Source of the DNA: Primula veris
Taxonomy: Eukaryota > Streptophyta > Magnoliopsida > Ericales > Primulaceae
NCBI GenBank assembly: GCA_963682055.1
Contig: OY821744.1
Span: 28,744,967-28,808,966 of the forward strand
Length of the DNA stretch: 64,000 nucleotides
Reading direction: 5' to 3'
This document shows positions 12,133-30,716 of the stretch, in pieces. A model generated the notes under the pieces. The model worked only from the letters and a program-made list of their open reading frames with translations. It ran no database searches and was not told the DNA's origin. Numbering within the stretch: the first letter of the stretch is position 1; the number at the start of each line of letters is the position of its first letter. A program made the translations under genes and the position numbers.

Positions 12133-12174
12133 ATGCGAAATTCAAAAGTGGTTCAAAGAACCGACAAGCCATAA
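12133..12174 (+). CDS. uORF of 13 codons before the DUF3527 start
   Basis: ATG at 12133 opens a 13-codon frame ending in TAA at 12172-12174, only five bases before the main ATG at 12180. If the probable splice acceptor at 12126 is used, this is the first ATG of the last 5' UTR segment. It could dampen translation of the main frame or feed it by reinitiation. The frame itself is seen; its effect is inference. Confidence 0.4.
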   Translation: MRNSKVVQRTDKP

Positions 12175-12179
12175 TAAGA

Positions 12180-15022
12180 ATGGAAATTCGAGCAAATCAA
12201 GGTATTAAACTAAGAGACTGGTTAAATGTCGAAAATGGCCAAGTACTCGACTGTGATCCCGGCTCCAGAATGAAAAAGAAATCCGAAACTACCCCATCAC
12301 TATCTTCAGTAAGTCATCAAATTCGAAATGAAAAAAATAACGTAATTCCAAACGAAGAGCTCATAAAGTACATGTCTAAATTGCCTAGCTACTTGGAAAA
12401 AGGAAACAATCTCAGAGAAAAAGCTTTGAGTTTTGGAGTCCTCGATTGGCGACGTTTAGAAAAATGGCAACACAATCATAAAAAACAAACATTCTCTCCA
12501 TCTACCAGCAATGATTCGCCGTATTTCTCCACAGAGATATCATCTTCACGCTCTAGTTTAGGCCAGAGCTGCTCTTCCGGTGAAAATACTGGAAAAAAAG
12601 TTGGAGAGATTCAAGATCTTAAAGAGAAATCGCATAAGCTTGCTAAAAGAGAACAAAGCCTGTACAAGAAATACCAGTCCTTTAGCAAATCACAAGAGTC
12701 TAAGCCAAAAGAATGCGATAAGGAAGATGTAAAGGTCCACAGTATCCGAAAAAAGAATTCTCAGAATAGCGAGTCTATAAGACAAGTAGAAGAGTTGGAA
12801 GGAAAAGGTCCTGATGCTAATTTTAAAGGCCATGAAAAAGGTAAACACAAAGCTTCATTTGATGATTTTGAAAGTAACCGTCGTGGTGGAAGAAAGCAGC
12901 TTAGCTCGAACACAGAAGTTGCATTTGAATCATTTAAGTCTCCGTTAGAAAATAGACCAAAGAAGGTAGTCAATATATCAGAACCCAAAGTAGACATAGG
13001 GCAGAATAATAAGTTGCGAAAAATTTCTCCTAGTCGTAGGCTTGGCTTTGGTTCTAATAGGTATTGCCGAAGATCCAGTTCTCTAGATTTAAGTCCTGGA
13101 AATGTTCAGGCTGAAACTGAAATCAAGATAGATTTAGATTATGATGGTTCCGATATTCCTAAATTGAGAAACCCTTCACCTAATCGTAGGTTTAGCTTTC
13201 GTCTTGATAGATTCCGTCAAAGATCCAGCTCCCTAGACTTTTCAAATGACCCAAATATATCTCATGCAAAAGAAGATTTGGATTTTTGCTTGGAAAAATC
13301 AATCAATGACAAGCTTAACGTTGGAAGAAAATCGCAAATGAGCCCTTTGAGAAGATTTTTGGACCCGTTACTGAATCCTAAAGCTGTGAATTCCGATCAC
13401 TCTGCTGATTTAACGGAAAAAGATTCAGGAAAATTGAATTCAAAAAGGTCAGAGCCAAATGTGCAAGCTCTTGTACAGTTATCAATAAAGAATGGTCTCC
13501 CTTTATATACATTTGCAGATGATAAGACAAATAGTGTTTTGGCCGCAACTATGAAAAAGGTAACCTCGTTAAAAAAAGGCGACAGCAGCTGGATATATAC
13601 ATTTTTTAATGTCACTGAAGTTAAGAAAAAGAACAGTTGGATCAATAAGGCACGTAAAGGTGAAACTCGTGGCTATGTCCCAAGCGTTATCGCGCAAATG
13701 AGAGTTTCCGATAAAAGACAGGATTCAGCAAATAAGTACAGTATAAGGGAGTTTGTATCATTTTCAGTAGATGTAAACGAAGATGAGCAACAAACATCAA
13801 ACTTTCGGCCAAAGGATGATCTGGCAGCTATTATTGTGAAGTTTCCCAAAGAAGCACATTCACGAAAGGATAAAGTTAAAAGGGGATATAATAACGTAGA
13901 TGATCCCACTTTTAGCATAACAACTATATTACCTGGTGGTTCTCATGGACTTCCAAGTACAGGAAAACCTTCACCATTGATAGAAAGATGGAATTCCGGT
14001 GGGTTATGTGATTGTGGTGGATGGGATTTAGGTTGCAGATTAAAGGTTCTTACAAGCCAAAAAGACCTTAATAAACGATCAACATTTTCTGGTAACTATC
14101 AAGTTGATGATGTAGTTGAGCTTTTCCCTCAGGTAATCAATTCTACACTTCCACTTTAAATGCCCATTGTGTCAGAGTAGTTGCATATAATTGGGTAAAC
14201 ATGTTCAAAACCTTTTTATTAACTCCAATTCTAGCTCCAACTTTATTAATTTTGTTAAACATGTTCAAAACCTTTTTATTATCCCATCAATTGGGTAAAG
14301 ATAAAAATCTAGAATAAAGAGTTGGTAAGTTGTGCAGTTAGCTGATTGTTGGGTGCATTTGTGTTGAAGACGATACGAAACCAAGAGAATTTGGATTTTT
14401 AATGTGTAACGTAAATCGCTACTATACAAGCTCGAATAGATTAGCTAGGTAGCTGTGATTCTACATTTGTCAACTGTATATATTAAACAAATTACCTAAG
14501 TTTCTTACATAAGTTTTGCAGATTGTAAAAAGTTTAATCATCTTGTTCCAATGTCATACTAATCCTGCAAGTTTTCAAGAATTAGAGGGTCAAGTGACCA
14601 ATTGGAGAAACCCATTATGATTTATGAACATGGTGAAGCTGGAAAAACGAAGACTTTTACTGAAATATAGTTAATCTTTTTACCATGATGTACTACTCTA
14701 CTAACCTATTTCTTCACTTTTTTTAGAATTGTCGTTTTCTTTTGTCTTAACTTCTTTTTAATTTGCACAGGGAGAACTTGCCGACGACCAGCCTATTTTT
14801 TTCTTGTCTCCATTCAAGGACAATGTTTACTCGATTGAATTTGATTCATCGCTTTCTTTTCTACAAGCATTTTCCATATGTATATCAATTTTAAATTGTA
14901 GAAAACCATACGACCTTTCAGAGCTCAGTAAATTTTTTGAAGAGAAAACAGGGAGCACCTCAATGGCATGTGAAGTAATAAAGGCGCCGAACCCGCCCCT
15001 GTCCCCTGTGGGAAGAGTTTAG
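12180..15022 (+). CDS. DUF3527 family protein (two exons)
   Basis: Plant-specific protein of unknown biochemical function. Exons are 12180-14132 and 14771-15022, with a CAG/GTAATC donor and a TTTGCACAG/GGAGAA acceptor in phase 0, giving 734 residues. The C-terminal DUF3527 domain runs from about residue 425 (EPNVQALVQLSIKNGLPLY) through the SWIYTF, LPGGSHGLP and GLCDCGGWDLGC motifs; exon 2 supplies the end (QPIFFLSPFKD, then FLQAFSICISILN). The N-terminal half is Ser/Lys/Arg-rich and low in predicted structure. It contains a duplicated motif, SPxRRxxF followed by RSSSLDxS, at about residues 278-308 and 328-357, and a third SPLRRFLDPLLNPK-like stretch. The reading frame has no breaks. The basic, Ser-rich segments suggest phosphorylation, but role and location cannot be derived from sequence. 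Confidence 0.92.
14188..14282. repeat. Short direct repeat in the DUF3527 intron
   Basis: The string AACATGTTCAAAACCTTTTT occurs twice, about 60 bp apart, at the start of the only coding intron. ATTGGGTAAA also recurs around it. It looks like a local duplication with no known function. Confidence 0.7.
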
Positions 15023-15054
15023 TTTGGTGGATAAAGGTAGCTTGGTACCAGCTG

Positions 15055-15235
15055 GGTAATGATACATACACTACTTCCACACTCATCACCACACTAACCA
15101 CGTCATCTATCTATGTGGCAGATACCAAAACAGATTTACACCAAGCATGCCTGAGTGTTAAAAAATTTGTTATATTTATGTTTTGACCCCTATGAGTGTG
15201 GCAATGAGTATGGAAATAGTGTACATATCATTACC
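15055..15235. mobile_element. MITE with GGTAATGATA inverted ends
   Basis: The left end GGTAATGATACATACACTA and the reverse complement of the right end (GGTAATGATATGTACACTA) match with few changes. Complementarity continues through a TTCCAxACTCATxxCCACACT block, about 45 bp per arm. It sits just 33 bp after the stop codon of the DUF3527 gene and so probably lies in its 3' untranslated region. No clear target duplication is visible. Confidence 0.65.
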
Positions 15236-16580
15236 TATATTGTTTTTGTATGTTCATATGGGTCTGTAATTGTAGGACAACTTGCAATAAACATAACTTT
15301 TAAGGTTGATTATGGCCATTAATCTCAATGGAGAAAAGAGTGCCAATAGGATTTATATATCTCTAATTTGTTTTTAGCTGCTTATTGTAACAATTGTATG
15401 AGATTTCAGCTTATTGAATAAGGTTTTAGCCTAACCAAGCATCAAAACGGTTCATCAGATATGTGGTCTGATTTTTTACTCCAAATTTTATTTTTATTTT
15501 TATTTTTCTTGTTTGTTTGGTAGTATTGGTTTCATCTATTTTGATGGTTTGCGACTATTATGAGTTATACCAATAATAATGAACATTGCGCTACAATGTT
15601 GCAGTTGTTTCGGTGGTCCGTAACAGACCATCCTAAAGAGTAAAGTCGAGTGCTAACTTGAAGTATGTACTAGGTCCGATATACATCTTTCTAGTTCTTT
15701 TGAAAACAACTATAAAGCGGAAATGTAGGTAAGTCCTACACAAGTAGAGAAAGGGTTGCCTTTAAGATCTTGAGAGAACCCGATAATCTGACTCACCACG
15801 AGAAAACAAATCGAAGTTGAAACGTTAAGTGAAGAAGTTGGACAGTAGCATTCTAAATAATGTTTTTATAAGAGTTTCTTGTGTCAAGGAAATTTCAGAA
15901 AAATAACTTTTAAATCCAGAGTAGCAAAAAATCAACAATTAAACCAAAACAATTTTTCCTAATGATACATCATCTTAAATCTTTACCAGAAACCTTACCC
16001 ATATTGTTGAAAATTTTAATTTCAAAACAGCAAATTTTGTAGAACAAATAATAGATGATTTAACACCCAAAAGTAAAAACTTTCTAATATTATTATCGCG
16101 TCAGGATTGAAAATACCCAATGACATTCCTCTCTTTTGGCATATATGCCTATCAAATTATTTAATTTTTTTTATTTTTTGTAAATGGTTGGAGAGTAGCT
16201 GCCCACTTGATTATGAAGCAAACAAGGTCCGGCCCACTAAAATCATTTTTCGCCGAAAATACGACTAAAAAGTACTGTATCTTGAGATTAAGTTTTTATT
16301 CATGATATTAAATGCACCTTTAGAGAAAGTAAATGAGCTCTATTCTTCAAAATTGAAAAATAACTTGTTTTATTGGACTCGAAAAATTACATAGTTAAAA
16401 TAAGAAAGGTCAGCTTTTAAGTTGATCATTAAGTGCAATCCATATTTTTAAGCGGATCTATTTTTGCTGACTTGAAAAATTCAAGACAGACTGTTTTGAA
16501 TTTTTCAGGCAGCAAAATATGTATTTTTTTTTTTTTTAAATAATGTAATTTTGTATGTTATATTTTTGTTTTAATATTTT
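15236..16580. other. Gene-free region after the DUF3527 gene
   Basis: No gene is supported. The first 200 bases hold AATAAA-type signals (about 15285 and 15415) that could end the DUF3527 transcript. The rest is AT-rich with no clear element. Confidence 0.45.
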
Positions 16581-16940
16581 GAAATCAACATCGAACGATT
16601 AACACTATCGTAAATCTAGTTTATTATTATTTAGGGTGTGTCACATACTAAAAACCTAACACATATTAATGAACTCAAAAAATATGTATCCTAAAATTAA
16701 TTCAAAATTAAAACTAAAAAGTACTAAAAACTTAACACATGTTAATGAACCCAAAAATATCTATTCTAAAATTAATTTAAAATTAAAACTAAAAAATATT
16801 ATTGGTTGACATACTTTAAATAATAGTGCATTTTGGAATGAATACCGAACGATTAACACTATCGTGAATCTAATACAGTATTATTTTGGTTGTGTCAGAT
16901 ACTAAAACTTAATACTTATTAACAAACCTAAAAATATATT
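16581..16940. repeat. Local tandem duplications
   Basis: A segment starting CGAACGATTAACACTATCGT at about 16590 recurs at about 16846, each followed by a TGTGTCA-ATACTAAAA block. A second unit of about 73 bp (ACTAAAAACxTAACACATxTTAATGAAC to AAATTAAAACTAAAAA) is directly repeated at about 16648 and 16721. Confidence 0.75.
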
Positions 16941-19387
16941 AAATGGATGCAAAACGGATTGGTTTTGCTGGTGTGAAAATTCAGCCGCCAAATCCTATCC
17001 CTCTAAGCTACCTAAAAGTGGCAACCAAACAAATGCTATTTTGTTGAAATATTACAGACTAACAATCCTTTATTGACATGACAAACTCTTATCAAATGTT
17101 TGTTCAATATGTCTTCCTCTGTCCCCATCGTTTAAATGAAAATCATCATACGTTCACGTCGATAAACTATAGAAAACTCATGGTTAAAAAAAAATCTTTG
17201 ACAGGCTGTACAAAATCGTAATTTCTCATTATGTAATTATAGCTTACCATCAAACAGTAAAAAAATTGTCTGTTGATTATTTACAGCTACTAAAGTTTGA
17301 TGAAGAATGAACTAATGTTTCTTTAAACGTAACCCAAAAGATTAATTCACCTAAATAGACTTCGCATGTGTTTTTAAAATCAAATTAGTCTAAAGTGTAA
17401 AATCAAATTAGTATAGCTGAATACAAAAATAATGCAAGCATGAAACATAACTAACACTAAATTTTTCTTTCTTACTTATGACTTAATACTAGGGAAATGA
17501 TGTTGCCACCACATGAATTAATACAAATATATGTATCACAGTCTCGATTTACAGATCAAATGATTACTAATTACTACTACTAATAATTACAGTTATGTAA
17601 AATGATTACTTTTACGGCGACGTCAAAGCCACCAACATATATATAATGAGTTTGACCTTTAGTTGAATTTATTAAATCGTAAAAAAAATAGTTTGTGTTC
17701 AAACACTTTGGAATTTTTTTATGATGGTTGTATATATATATATAAATAGATCTATCTGTACATCAATACATTGAATGGTGATGGTGTATATGGGCCATGA
17801 AGAATGATTTTTCGTTAGTCAATTCTATATCAAGGGTTATGAATTTATGATCATGATATATAGAAAGAGACTAATATTAACTCAATTGAGCTGGAATTGT
17901 TGGTCAGGAAGTCACGACACTTTGACTCAAAATGTTTTAACTCACCTTTTTCATTTATTATTATTATTTTTACTCATCATTATCAATAAATTTTCTTTAT
18001 TCCATTCAGTTATTTTAATCCCGGATTCAGATTATAAATATTGTCTAATCCATTAAAACCTTGGAATTATCATGTTAATTTTTAAAATAAGGAACAATGA
18101 CCAAAAATACTAATATATCATGATAATTAACATGATAATTCTATAATTAAAAATTAACATGATAATTAATATACAGATCAGCTCGTAACAACATTTAACA
18201 AATTTAGATCCTGCCATAAAATACTAGCCAAGGCTGGCATTAGGATGTTCTTTAGAGCTCCCTTACTTCATGACCAGGATTATAACATCTTTTCCGCATT
18301 ATCATTTGTTGTTGTTGAATTTTTTTCTTTTTTGATTTTCATGACTCCATGGTAATTAAGCTTGAAACTTGCAAAACGAGCTTTGAATTAGTGTGACTAT
18401 GCGAATAATTAAAGAAAGAAATATTGACTTGTAGTGTGCAGAGCCGGTTTTGAGTTTAGATCCAAGAGACATGAGCCTAGAGCCCTCAAAATCGACTATT
18501 TTTAAGCCTCCATTTATCAATGAGTTATAATATTTATATTTACTTTACTATTTGTTTAACAGTTTTAACCTAGTGGTTAATGTATGGATACATAAAGTAT
18601 GTGGTTTCTATATTTAAGTTGATAATAATTAATTACGTTAATGACAGTTCGAACCCTTCAAAAAACAGCATTTTTTTTATATTTATGTTTGACAATTTAT
18701 TACCTTAACGAGCCCTGTAGTTTAATGTAAGGTTCTTGTAATAAAAAAAAAAAGACATGGTTTAATATAAAGATAACATATTTGGTACTTTATTTTGGAA
18801 AAAAAAAACCAAGTATAATTTTTGTTTCCATGGCAAAGTTTATAAAAAAACTTAGTTGGTATATATATATAATTGTATTTTTGGTTAAATGTGAGTCAAC
18901 GATGATAAGTTTGAATTGAACGAAATATTTTGCTATTTATTTACTGTATCTAATAAGTTTTAGTTAAATAGATTATTATTTTTACGATAAAAAAAAAACT
19001 TTATTTTTAAGGTGGTTTATAACCCCCATCCAATACACAGAACCACCCAAAACACCAGGCACTGGTAGTGTAGGTAACATGATAACGACAAGTCACTTTC
19101 ATTAAAATGCAACTTACCTAAACCAAATTCTTTATAGGAGTAGTACGTACTTCTATATTTTGTGGTTGCAATTAATTAGCCATTAATTCGCAGGTTCTTT
19201 TGGCTTATAATCATATGAAAGCGACGTCTTTTGGTCTATTTAATAAAACCTCCTATAGTCTAGTACTACTTTAACTAAAGAATTACTTTTCCATTACTCT
19301 ATAACAAATTAACAATACTATATATCTTACCCAATTAATTAGTACGTGGTAATGCTAATTTACGGTTAAGGTTTGCCATGCCCATGA
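16941..19387. other. Gene-free AT-rich region with a foldback
   Basis: No gene is supported. A 21-bp perfect inverted repeat pairs 18065-18085 with 18147-18167 (core ATTATCATGTTAATTTTTA). The segment 18430-18735 has an A-box-like AACCTAGTGGTTAA and a B-box-like AGTTCGAACCC about 80 bp apart. These hint at an old SINE, but the ends cannot be set. Confidence 0.4.
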
Positions 19388-21085
19388 CTATTGTCTATTA
19401 CCAAGTATAATCGTAGCACACGCATTGTGTGTGTGATACGTACTTATATAAATATGATCTGACACAAATAAATTTAACATTTTCAAAAAGTTTACAAAAA
19501 TAATTGGATGACTATCGTAAAAATATAATGTTTTATTGTTATAGTAATATAAAAATACATGTATGATAATTTGTTTGGAAAATGATTTGATATGTGATAA
19601 AAAAGAATATTTATTTATTTATTTAAATTGCATTAAGTTATTTTAGTAATTAGTAAATTAGAATAGAAGTCTTAATATTTCTTGATTTTCCTTATATTAA
19701 TAGTATTATAGTAAATTTTACCCACGCGTTGCATGTGAGATGCGTAATGGCATAAATCTCGTAATATATTTTATTTTGAACATAATATTCAGATTTGGTA
19801 TCATTTATTGTAGTTATGCATGTTAAAACGAATTGTTAATTAATTTATGATACATCCGTAATTAGGAAAATATAGTGAGAACAAATTGTTAATTAATTAG
19901 ATTAAGTATATTGGTAATTATTAAAACATAGTGAGAGTATTTTTAAAAAAATTGGGTAAAATTGGGCAGTTTCATTTATCTTGGTTTGATTTATTATAAT
20001 AGAATGAAGTATGATAGTAAAATTTACTAATGACATAAATCTCGTAATATATTTTATTTTGAACATAATATTCATATTTGATATCATTTATTATAGTTAT
20101 GCATGTTAAAACGAATTGTTAATTAATTTAGCATACATAATTAGAAAAAAATAGTGAGAACAAATTGTTAATTAATTAGATTAGGTATATTGATAATTAT
20201 TAAAACATAGTGAGAGTATTTTTAAAAAAATTAAACAATTTCATTTCTCTTTGCTTGACTTATTATAATATAATAATATTATATTTAGTGTATATGTACA
20301 ACGTCCATATACGGGGTCGAAATTAAAAATGAGGAACACATTTCTATGATACAGTGTGTTAGTGTTTACTATAGGAATAAACTTATCCATCCAAGGTACG
20401 TAAATTATCGAGTGGCACAATTAGTAATATAGTGTGGCTCGAAATATTGTATCAAATTTCACAAATCGTAAACAGTGAAGTTTCGTCTTTTCTAATGTAA
20501 GGTGTATAGCTTATGACCATCATTTGAGATAAGCTTTCTAATTATTTCATTTTCTATAAATAATTAAATATAAGCAATGACAGTCTATCAATTGTTTAGC
20601 ACTATAAATAATTAGTTGCAGTGACTCATTATAAATAATTATCTTGTTAATTTGGGACTAAATATAAAAATAAAACTAACAAGATAATTCTAAATCAAAT
20701 TTAAATTTAATTTACAAGAAAAAGGTGACATCATCTTGTATTTTCATGCTTATTGAGTACCCAGTATCATTCTATAATAATAAGTCAAGTCAAGTCAAAT
20801 GAGTCTGTCAAATTTAGACATATTTTTTTCAAAAATACCCCTACACCTTTATATTAATTACAATAATATCATACTCCCATAAAAATATAAAAATTAAAAA
20901 CTAATAAACTATTTATCTCTTTTTAACAAACAAATGTTCTTTTAAATTTTAAACTATATTTTTTTGGTATTATACGTATATTTATATCATAACTATACAT
21001 ATTTTCTATATTTTTATTGTATTACGCATCGCACACGCAATGCGTAGGGTACGATTACCGTTATTGATAGACATACATTTCATTT
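19388..21085. repeat. AT-rich block bounded by an inverted GC-rich motif
   Basis: The motif ATCGTA..ACGCATTG.GTGTG.GAT.CGT at about 19408-19441 reappears in reverse complement at about 21024-21056, with weaker similarity continuing outward. A third, forward relative (CCCACGCGTTGCATGTGAGATGCGTAAT) lies at about 19720. The layout resembles a composite non-autonomous element about 1.7 kb long. The motif is itself an imperfect palindrome, and no target duplication or coding region was found. Confidence 0.45.
19751..20280. repeat. Tandem duplication with 283-bp period
   Basis: CATAAATCTCGTAATATATT starts copies at 19751 and 20034. About 240 bp are nearly identical, including ATGCATGTTAAAACGAATTG and ACATAGTGAGAGTATTTTTA. 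The first copy has an extra GGGTAAAATTGGGCAG near its end. Confidence 0.9.
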
Positions 21086-22850
21086 GTGATTTCTTCACTT
21101 TGTAAAAAACAAAAAACAAAGAATAGATAATGCTCATCAAATCATGACTATGTGGAGATGTAAATTATTAGTTTTTTTCTTTTAAAAACTGGGGTTGTAT
21201 TTTAGTGTTAAGACTCTTTTTTTATTTTTATTTTGAAAATAGTGTGAAATTTCAAAAAATATCACTACTTAGACTACTATAGTAAAACTAATTTAAAATA
21301 AAAAAACTAGTAGTAAAACTAATTTAAAATAAAAAGACTACTAGTAAAACAAAACATAACGAAGACATGGGATGAGTTACGAAATTGGTCGTGTGACAAG
21401 TCACGTGATGCTTTTCGCTTTCTTTGAGACAGCGCGTGTGACCAGTTTCGTCATTTTCCCAACCCATAAAATTCAGAAAGAAAGACATAAATAAATAAAC
21501 CAGAAAAACAAAAAGAAAGTAGCATAAAAATAAAGGAGTATATTACCATCATGCTTTTGCAGTTCCAATAAAGATTTATTTAGTGCCTGCTCTTAAGAAT
21601 ATAAAATATACAAGTGAAATACCATGCCAATACAAATTGTGAAAAATAAAAACTAACTTAAGTAATAAACAAGCCACTTAATTTGTTCATTGCTAAGTAC
21701 TATGCCCTTCGTTTCACATCAATGTTTCAATATTGCAACTTATCGCTCTTTTCACACAAAAATGGATAAGCATTTGAATCGCGTGCTTGAGCTATGGATA
21801 TGTGTATCACGATGAGTGCAAAGATGAATCGAGCAGCGTTTTACTTTATTCAAATAAATATATATAGATCCATTTAATGTTTATCAAGTTGTATATAAAT
21901 CGAATTGCACATATAATTATTTAACCCGTTTCTTCATTGGTTTGTTATTATAAAAGTTAACTTGCATGTAGGAAACACTTTCATATATCCAATAAGTATA
22001 CTTAGTGTGGTAAATATAAATGCCTAGCACTATAAATTTTCGATTATCCTTAAAATATAAATTAAAATTATAGTTAAAGAGTATCAAACTCTTATCTTAC
22101 TATACTTACGCGATGCAAGGACTGACTCTAATTATATAGATATATGTATAATTATAACTTCTTAGCTTATAACTATATCAACGAAAACTATGGAAGCTAA
22201 ACAGTGTTATTGGGAAACTATAAAAGACCATTAGTGTAAAAAACTACTAGTAAAAAAGAGCTACAAAAAAGTAGAAGCGAAAATGTAGGGAAAAAGAAAG
22301 AAAAACCCAGAAATGATAGTAGTAGGAAGTAATAATTAGCTCGTAGTAGTCGTAGTACTAATCTTTCATAAAATAAAACAAAAAGAGTTGTTTTATTTAA
22401 AAAAACAAATAATAAAACCTACTCCATTTTTGTTACACTATACTTTTTACTATTTTGTACACTATATTACAATATTATTTAATTAATACTATCACTTCTC
22501 GATTATTTAATACACTTCCGTCAAATAAATAAAAAATTCCAACTAATAAGAATCTGTAATACGTAAAAACTTCATCATTTGCCAAAAAAAATTCAATCCA
22601 ATACTTAAAAATTTAAACGAGTTTATACATAATTACTCGATGGTATGAAATAATCATTATAATTTTGAGGTAAGTAGTCTACATGGATCAATATATGAAA
22701 CCGATATTATTACGGAATAAAAAACACAGTGTTCTATGTGAATCATCAAAAAATGATAATCGGACGGACTAATTAAATAAAACTTTTTATTATTACTGTT
22801 CAAAACGTGAAAAACCAAGGTATTTGGATCTAGAAAGGCACTTCCCTTTT
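21086..22850. other. Gene-free region upstream of BSK
   Basis: No gene is supported. TAGTAAAACTAATTTAAAAT occurs twice in tandem at about 21280-21336. Immediately before the BSK gene the DNA becomes CT-rich (22845-22935) and then GA-rich (22985-23000), typical of a plant 5' untranslated region. Confidence 0.45.
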
Positions 22851-23010
22851 TTCTCTCTCTCTATCTCTAACTATAATAATACAGTCTACAGTAGTACTAA
22901 GTAGTATTTTACTCTTACTCACTCACTCTCATTTGATCTCAAGCTTATTATAAGTTCAAAAAAAAAAACCTGCTATTTAATTTAGAGAGAGAAAGTGAGG
23001 GTAAGTAGAA

Positions 23011-29251
<6,241 letters not shown>

Positions 29252-29877
29252 AAGTGTAAAGATTTTCATTCTTTTTTACTTAAAAGAAATGCCGTGTATC
29301 TAGTTTTGCTGTTTGGATTTTGCACTTTGTGTTTCTCTATTACCACAAGGTTTATCATAGTGCTAGCATGATAGCAGTTTGCATGCCTTTTGTTGTCTTA
29401 ACATTTGTTATGCTTGGAGTCGCGAGGAGAAAAGATTAAACAGTTTCGTGAGTTCATATTGTAATGACAAGAATGAATGGTAATGACAAGAAAGATTATT
29501 TTTGTCCTACAAACTTACTTTTGGTCTTTAAGAATATGCGAGTTTGTGTAGAAAGCTTTATTTCAATTATGTCGGAGATGCTCTAGTTGTAATGGGTTTA
29601 TGAAATATAATTTACATGCGTTAACGAATGACATGGTTATACCTTGCAAATTTGTGTTGAATACAGCCTTTGATTTTGGTTAAAGCATGAGCAGGTGATC
29701 AAATAGTTGTTTACTATAAGTTTTTTTCTTTTCTTTTTCCAGTATTTTTACTCATTCAGTAGCTTCTCAGATATCTTCCAGGCTTGTTAAAACTTGAAAG
29801 AAGTAAAAAATCTGTGCTTTTGCAAAGTAGAAATGTACCCAGAACCCTAAAAAAGAATTAACTCAAATAATTAATCC
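29252..29877. other. Gene-free region downstream of BSK
   Basis: This is probably the BSK 3' untranslated region followed by intergenic DNA. No further gene or element is supported. Confidence 0.45.
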
Positions 29878-30295
29878 CCCGTCACTCGGGGTCGTTTGTT
29901 TGATACGTTCGTTCATACTCATCTCGTGTTCATGACAAATCTAAACCATCAAAGCTCAAACTCCATTAGTGAATTACTTGAAAAGCTAGGGCTCGTGATC
30001 GCCATACTTGTTAAACTTTTACAAACGGAAGAGGGCTCTTTAATCAGACTTGCTAAACTTTAACAATCTTCATTTAAAAAAAAAAGACTTTCACGATCCA
30101 AACAAGGCTCTTTAAACTCAACTATATATTAATTTAATCAAACGAGCACGAGCCCTTTAACTAACCGAAGTTACCGAACGAATCATTGTTCAAGTAAACG
30201 AGATACATTTCTTTTGTTCAGTCTCTTCATTTATAAATGGACGAACACGAGCTTGTCCGTGAACATCTCGGCTCATTAACAGTTCCTATAGCGTA
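29878..30295. repeat. Degenerate dispersed repeat (CGTTCGTTCAT / GAGCACGAGCCC style)
   Basis: The stretch is richer in CG than its surroundings and full of words such as GATACGTTCGTTCAT, GAGCACGAGCCC, GGACGAACACGAGCTTG and CGTGAACATCTCGGCTC. These are typical of a high-copy family in asterid intergenic DNA as I remember it. There is no coding content and the ends are not defined. Confidence 0.35.
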
Positions 30296-30549
30296 ATCAA
30301 TCAAAACCCTTTTCAAATACTGTATAAAGATATTGGTTGTATTTCTGCTCCCACTTATAAATAAAATAAAAATCAATGGTCCCAGATATGAAAATAATGA
30401 AACAGTTGGTCACTTGTTTCTCTTACGGGCACAAAATATGTCTCTTTCTTAAAATAATGGAACATAAATGTTATAACTGTAACTTGAGTAATCAGATAGT
30501 TACAAATGAAACTATTGGACAATTAGTGTAATTTAATCTTTTATTACAC

Positions 30550-30651
30550 TATATAACATAAATAAAAAACAAATAAACCCTAAATAAACCTTCTCTCTCT
30601 ATCTCTATCTCTATCTCTCTCTTAAATTATCACCACAACAAAATCCCAAAG
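30550..30651 (+). promoter_or_regulatory. Promoter and 5' UTR exon of RPAC2 with telo-box
   Basis: TATATAA at 30550-30556 is followed by AAACCCTA (30575-30582), the telo-box found upstream of many plant ribosome-biogenesis and translation genes. A CT-rich leader (TCTCTATCTCTAT) then ends at an AAAG/GTTAGC donor at 30651/30652. The intron would run to the CTTCTCTAG acceptor at 32069, directly before the RPAC2 ATG. The elements are seen; their use is inference. Confidence 0.5.
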
Positions 30652-30716
30652 GTTAGCTTCTAAACTCTTTATATTGTTATTATTTTTAATGTTTTTTATT
30701 TATGTTTTTAGTTTTG

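Noticed and set aside
18425..18735. Possible SINE with A- and B-box-like words
   Set aside because: No poly(A)-linked end with target duplication was found and the spacing is loose, so it was not called as an element.
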